Shown: positions 61,156-64,000 of the stretch, in pieces | Layout of the letters: every line of letters begins with the position of its first letter | Numbering within the stretch: position 1 is the stretch's first letter | DNA from: an uncultured Bacteroidales bacterium | Lineage (GTDB): Bacteria; Bacteroidota; Bacteroidia; Bacteroidales; WCHB1-69 | Length of the DNA: 64,000 nucleotides | Assembly (NCBI GenBank): GCA_946186495.1 | Contig: CAMHNQ010000001.1 | Coordinates: forward strand, 48,056 to 112,055 | Reading direction: 5' to 3' | Translations under genes and position numbers: made by a program | Notes under the pieces: generated by a model | Database searches by the model: none | Told to the model about the DNA's origin: nothing | Seen by the model: only the letters and a program-made list of their open reading frames with translations

Positions 61156-62822
61156 CAATAGGAGAATTTGCTGCCGCCGACGAACTCGCGAAGGATGGAG
61201 GTGCCGGGCAGGGCACTTTCAGGGATCGTGCGGAAGAACGAGAGCAGCTTTATGAGACGGGTGGCCTCAGCATATTCGGGAGCGGTCTCCGGCACTGCGT
61301 ACAGGATCGGCATGGCATATGGCTTCAGCACTGACAGCTCGAAAATCAGCGAGGTGTTAATCATCACATCGGCGTTCTCCTGGTACGGGAAGATGTTCAG
61401 CTCCTCCCCGCGACGCACACTCGGCCAACGACGGATCGTGTCAACGGCTGAATAGCCGCGATACTTATAGTCACGCACAATCCTGCGAATCAGCCGGTTG
61501 TCTGAGGTCGGGATGGGATTCTGGCGGTCCAGGGAAAGGGAGGTGAGCGCGGAGACATAGACCATGAACTTCACGTCGTCAGGCACCTGCTCGGTAAGCT
61601 CGGGGTTGAGGCAGTGGATGCCTTCCACCACCAGTATGGAGTTTTCCCGAAGCTTCAGCGTCTTGCCGTTCCACACTTTCGCGCCCTTGGCGAAGTCGAA
61701 AGTCGGAATCTCGACCGTTTCACCGGCAAGGAGCCGGTTGAGGGTGCTGTTGAAGAGCGGAAGATCAATGGCGTGCAAGGCCTCGAAGTCGAACTCGCCA
61801 TGCTCGTCGCGGGGGGTGTCGTCACGCTCCACGAAAAAGTCGTCGACGGAAATCTGCACCGGATGGTAACCCAGGACAGCCAACTGCACGGACAACCGCC
61901 GGCAGGAGGTGGTCTTGCCGGAGCTCGACGGCCCGCTGATCAGCACCATCTTCACGCCGCCACGCTGATGGACCATGTCGGCCACCCTCGCCATCTGTTT
62001 CTCCTGGTAGGCCTCGGCCACGAGCACGCCGGCCTCGATTGCAGGGTTGTCGGCATATTGGTTCAGCTTGAAGACATACGGCACCCCCATGGACTCCGCC
62101 CACTCCTTGTCCAACTTATACACAGAGAAGAGTTTCGGGAAGAACCGGGTCCGGGGCATCGTGTTGAGATTCTTTTTGGACGGCAGCTTCAGCAGGAGGC
62201 CATTCTCGTACTTCTCCAGACCGAAAGTGGTCAGATACCCGGTGGACGGGACCAAGAAACCGTAGTAATAGTTGATGCTATCCTCCAGATGGAAGACGGA
62301 GGTGTAGATGCGGTCCCTGTTCCTGAAGAATTCGTACTTGTCCTCCAGACCGAACTTTTGGTAAGTCTCGATGGCGGCCTCGGTGAACATCTCCTCCCGC
62401 GCGAAAGGGAGGTCACGCCGCACGGTCTCTTTCATGTAGTGGAACAGTTTCGTCACCAATTCCTCCGTGATCTGGCCGTCAAGATTCTCCAATGTGCAGA
62501 ATCGCCCACCTGAAATGGAATGCTTGATGTGCAGCTTCACATGCTTCGGAAGCACATGGTCCACGGCATGGAAGAGCAGGAAGAACAGGGAACGGATGTA
62601 GCCCTGCCGCCCGTAGGTGCTGTAATAGGTGAAAAAGTTCACCTTCGACGGTTTGTGGAGAGGGAACGACATGTCGCGCACCTTATTGTTCACCAAGGCG
62701 CCGAGGAACGGCAGCTCTGACTTCAAATTGAATTGGTCTACAATTTCTTGGAGGGTGAACCCGCAAGGGATTTCAAGCTCTTGACCGATATTATCACAGT
62801 AGATTTTAATTGTTTTTTCCAT
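61155..62822 (-). CDS. Nucleoside (uridine-kinase-like) kinase with N-terminal TGS-like region
   Basis: 555 residues from ATG 62822; the longer frame crosses the -7 element. Residues about 1-65 resemble a TGS domain (IKIYCDNIGQELEIPCGFTL), followed by about 200 residues resembling the threonyl-tRNA synthetase editing region (KHSISGGRFCTLEN). The C-terminal kinase domain has the P-loop GPSSSGKTTSCRRL, ISVDDFFVERDDTPRDEHGE and GIHCLNPELTEQ, as in phosphoribulokinase/uridine kinases. The combination is a known architecture in anaerobes whose substrate is uncertain. Confidence 0.85.
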   Translation of the reverse strand: MEKTIKIYCDNIGQELEIPCGFTLQEIVDQFNLKSELPFLGALVNNKVRDMSFPLHKPSKVNFFTYYSTYGRQGYIRSLFFLLFHAVDHVLPKHVKLHIKHSISGGRFCTLENLDGQITEELVTKLFHYMKETVRRDLPFAREEMFTEAAIETYQKFGLEDKYEFFRNRDRIYTSVFHLEDSINYYYGFLVPSTGYLTTFGLEKYENGLLLKLPSKKNLNTMPRTRFFPKLFSVYKLDKEWAESMGVPYVFKLNQYADNPAIEAGVLVAEAYQEKQMARVADMVHQRGGVKMVLISGPSSSGKTTSCRRLSVQLAVLGYHPVQISVDDFFVERDDTPRDEHGEFDFEALHAIDLPLFNSTLNRLLAGETVEIPTFDFAKGAKVWNGKTLKLRENSILVVEGIHCLNPELTEQVPDDVKFMVYVSALTSLSLDRQNPIPTSDNRLIRRIVRDYKYRGYSAVDTIRRWPSVRRGEELNIFPYQENADVMINTSLIFELSVLKPYAMPILYAVPETAPEYAEATRLIKLLSFFRTIPESALPGTSILREFVGGSKFSY

Positions 62823-62838
62823 ATCAAAAAAATTCGGG

Positions 62839-62846
62839 CAAATGTA
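62839..62846 (-). promoter_or_regulatory. -7 element for the nucleoside kinase operon
   Basis: Minus strand TACATTTG, matching TAnnTTTG, 16 bases before the ATG. Confidence 0.55.
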
Positions 62847-62871
62847 CAAAAATTAGCGACACGGAGCTGCA

Positions 62872-63558
62872 TCATTGTTCCAGGGCCTGCAACAGTGCCC
62901 TGACCTTTCCGGTGTCGGTCTCCCAGGTACCGTCAGGGCGGGTCGATTTGCAGGACCCGTGAATCTCGGGCACGCCGGTCAACGCGAGCAAGGCGGCGGC
63001 GTTTTCAGGTGTGACACCGCCTCCCGCCAAGATGGAAATTCTCCCTTCGGCCTGTTTGACAAGCTGTTGAAGCAATCTTGCACCTTCCGGTGCGGTAGGT
63101 TTGCATCCGGAGGTGAGGATCCGGGCGCACCCGCAGGCAATGATTTCCTCGAGGGCCGCCGCCGGATTCGCGCACTCGTCGAAAGCACGGTGGAAAGTGA
63201 CGGGCAGGGGGGCCGCCGCCCGCACAAACCGTCGGGTCAGTTCCGTGTCTATGCGGCCGTCCGGGTGCAGGAACCCCACCACGACACCGGCGGCCCCCGC
63301 CTCCTTGCAGAAACGGACATCCTCCTCCATCGTCTCGACCTCCAGGGGGTTGTAGCAGAAATCACCGCCCCGAGGGCGCACAAGGACGAACACCTTCAAG
63401 CCCAGATCCCGCACGGCATAGCGAATGGCGGATGGCGACGGCGTGGTGCCGCCCTCGACCAGCCCCTGGCAAAGTTCCACCCGCTCGGCCCCGCCGGCCT
63501 TCGCATTCGCCGCCGACTGAATGGAACCGCAACAGATTTCAATTCGGTTTTTATCCAT
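62872..63558 (-). CDS. cutC: CutC-family protein
   Basis: 228 residues from ATG 63558; the longer upstream frame crosses the -7 element and is not used. TIM-barrel of the CutC family: IEICCGSIQSAANAKAGGAE, VELCQGLVEGGTTPS, VRPRGGDFCYN, ARILTSGCKPTAPEGA, ILAGGGVTPENAAAL. CutC was linked to copper tolerance, but its catalytic role is not established. The -7 element lies about 97 bases upstream and abuts the inverted-repeat element. Confidence 0.9.
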   Translation of the reverse strand: MDKNRIEICCGSIQSAANAKAGGAERVELCQGLVEGGTTPSPSAIRYAVRDLGLKVFVLVRPRGGDFCYNPLEVETMEEDVRFCKEAGAAGVVVGFLHPDGRIDTELTRRFVRAAAPLPVTFHRAFDECANPAAALEEIIACGCARILTSGCKPTAPEGARLLQQLVKQAEGRISILAGGGVTPENAAALLALTGVPEIHGSCKSTRPDGTWETDTGKVRALLQALEQ

Positions 63559-63654
63559 ATTATAAATATATGTAGGACTTCTGGTGATCCGACTCTCTCG
63601 TTGCCCCTGTCCATGGTGCGAAGCCCCGTAAACACCATTTAAGAAACAACGCCG

Positions 63655-63662
63655 CAAAAGTA
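63655..63662 (-). promoter_or_regulatory. -7 element for cutC
   Basis: Minus strand TACTTTTG, matching TAnnTTTG. Its upstream half (-33 region) falls inside the left arm of the inverted repeat at 63667-63689. Confidence 0.5.
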
Positions 63663-63666
63663 AAAT

Positions 63667-63932
63667 ATTTTATTCAAGTTTCGCATGTTAGAAAAAGAGG
63701 AAAAATAAGTGCGTGAAGAATATTCCCGGCCACAGCGGACAGCTGCGGCGCGGGCGAACTCCCCTTCTGTTTTTAGAATGGGAATTGTCCCGCATCGGCA
63801 CAGTGTGCCGTGGCCGGAAATAGTGTGCGAACGCGAGTCTCGGCATCGGGGATGACAACACCTTTGCAAGAAAAGGTTTTTTTTTCTGAGATACATATAG
63901 TTGAAAACAAACATGCGAAACTTAAATAAAAT
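63667..63932. repeat. 266-bp element bounded by 23-bp inverted repeats
   Basis: Arms at 63667-63689 and 63910-63932 are inverted copies with one mismatch (core AAGTTTCGCATGTT). Nested inside are TATTCCCGGCCAC (63721-63733) and its near-inverse GTGGCCGGAAATA, then a small hairpin CGGCAC-AGT-GTGCCG. No gene is supported within it. It may be a MITE-like element or an invertible segment. Confidence 0.7.
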
Positions 63933-64000
63933 GATTTCTCGAAATTAAAGGTGCTGTTCGATACGGTTTGTTTCGTATCTGCATCGCTCTTCCCAAGTAT

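Noticed and set aside
63639..63914. 91-codon open frame at the right end
   Set aside because: It spans the inverted-repeat element and its arms, and has no family features.

Overview
The window reads as an ordinary chromosomal segment of a Bacteroidota bacterium, most likely a Bacteroidales. The basis is: repeated TAnnTTTG-type -7 promoter elements in front of many genes; two secreted proteins ending in type IX secretion (Por) sorting domains; a glycogen synthase-phosphorylase fusion; DUF4293, DUF3822 and DUF2520 proteins; and an Etf/butyryl-CoA dehydrogenase set pointing to an anaerobic fermenter. I see no prophage, integrase, IS transposase, CRISPR array or rRNA operon. Two tRNA genes are present (Val-TAC and Leu-TAG).

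Layout. 1-2.1 kb: two parvulin-type periplasmic chaperones, reading left. 2.3-8.5 kb: a membrane nucleotide-sugar dehydratase, a VOC/HdrC-like pair, a secreted MORN-repeat protein with a LytTR-like tail, and a MATE exporter, reading right. 8.5-13 kb: mscL, a glycosyltransferase, an FtsE-like ATPase and gyrB, reading left. 13.2-19.5 kb: fabG, a T9SS protein on the opposite strand, a T9SS esterase and a lipoprotein S9 peptidase. 19.6-20.8 kb: ribosomal protein L25 and free-Met-R-sulfoxide reductase.

20.9-32.4 kb is the most unusual part. Eleven leftward genes are closely spaced, with the only convincing -7 element at the head (32365-32372). In transcription order they are: a cytidylate-kinase-like protein, a membrane SpoIIE phosphatase, an RsbW-like ATPase, a STAS protein, a diacylglycerol-kinase-family protein with an altered GGDGT motif, a small alarmone synthetase, a small alarmone hydrolase, and two tandem paralogous amino-acid-type ABC systems. 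In both ABC systems the solute-binding protein is fused to the permease, and the ATPase carries an extra C-terminal domain that looks to me like a degenerate RsbW/HATPase fold. Several gene junctions carry 7-bp-period tandem repeats. No sigma factor is present.

33.3-40 kb reads right: a small-molecule phosphotransferase, a lone CoA-transferase beta subunit, acyl-CoA dehydrogenase, EtfB, EtfA, LolD, a LEA-like lipoprotein and a DUF4293 protein, with palindromic repeats between several of them. 40-45.3 kb reads left: tRNA-Val, an outer-membrane barrel, pth, rsmD, DUF3822, an anchored protein, a deoxynucleoside kinase, folK, a 49-residue small protein and a DUF486 protein. 45.3-46.05 kb is a non-coding AT-rich stretch with helically spaced TTACA-NN-TGTAA sites upstream of an HTH regulator. 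46.7-63.6 kb reads left: rsgA, a membrane protein, tRNA-Leu, thiN, the glycogen fusion, uvrA, a GT2 fusion, psd, a lipoprotein, DUF2520, a uridine-kinase-like protein and cutC. The right end carries a 266-bp element bounded by near-perfect 23-bp inverted repeats.

All identifications come from reading the translated sequence. No database search was run.
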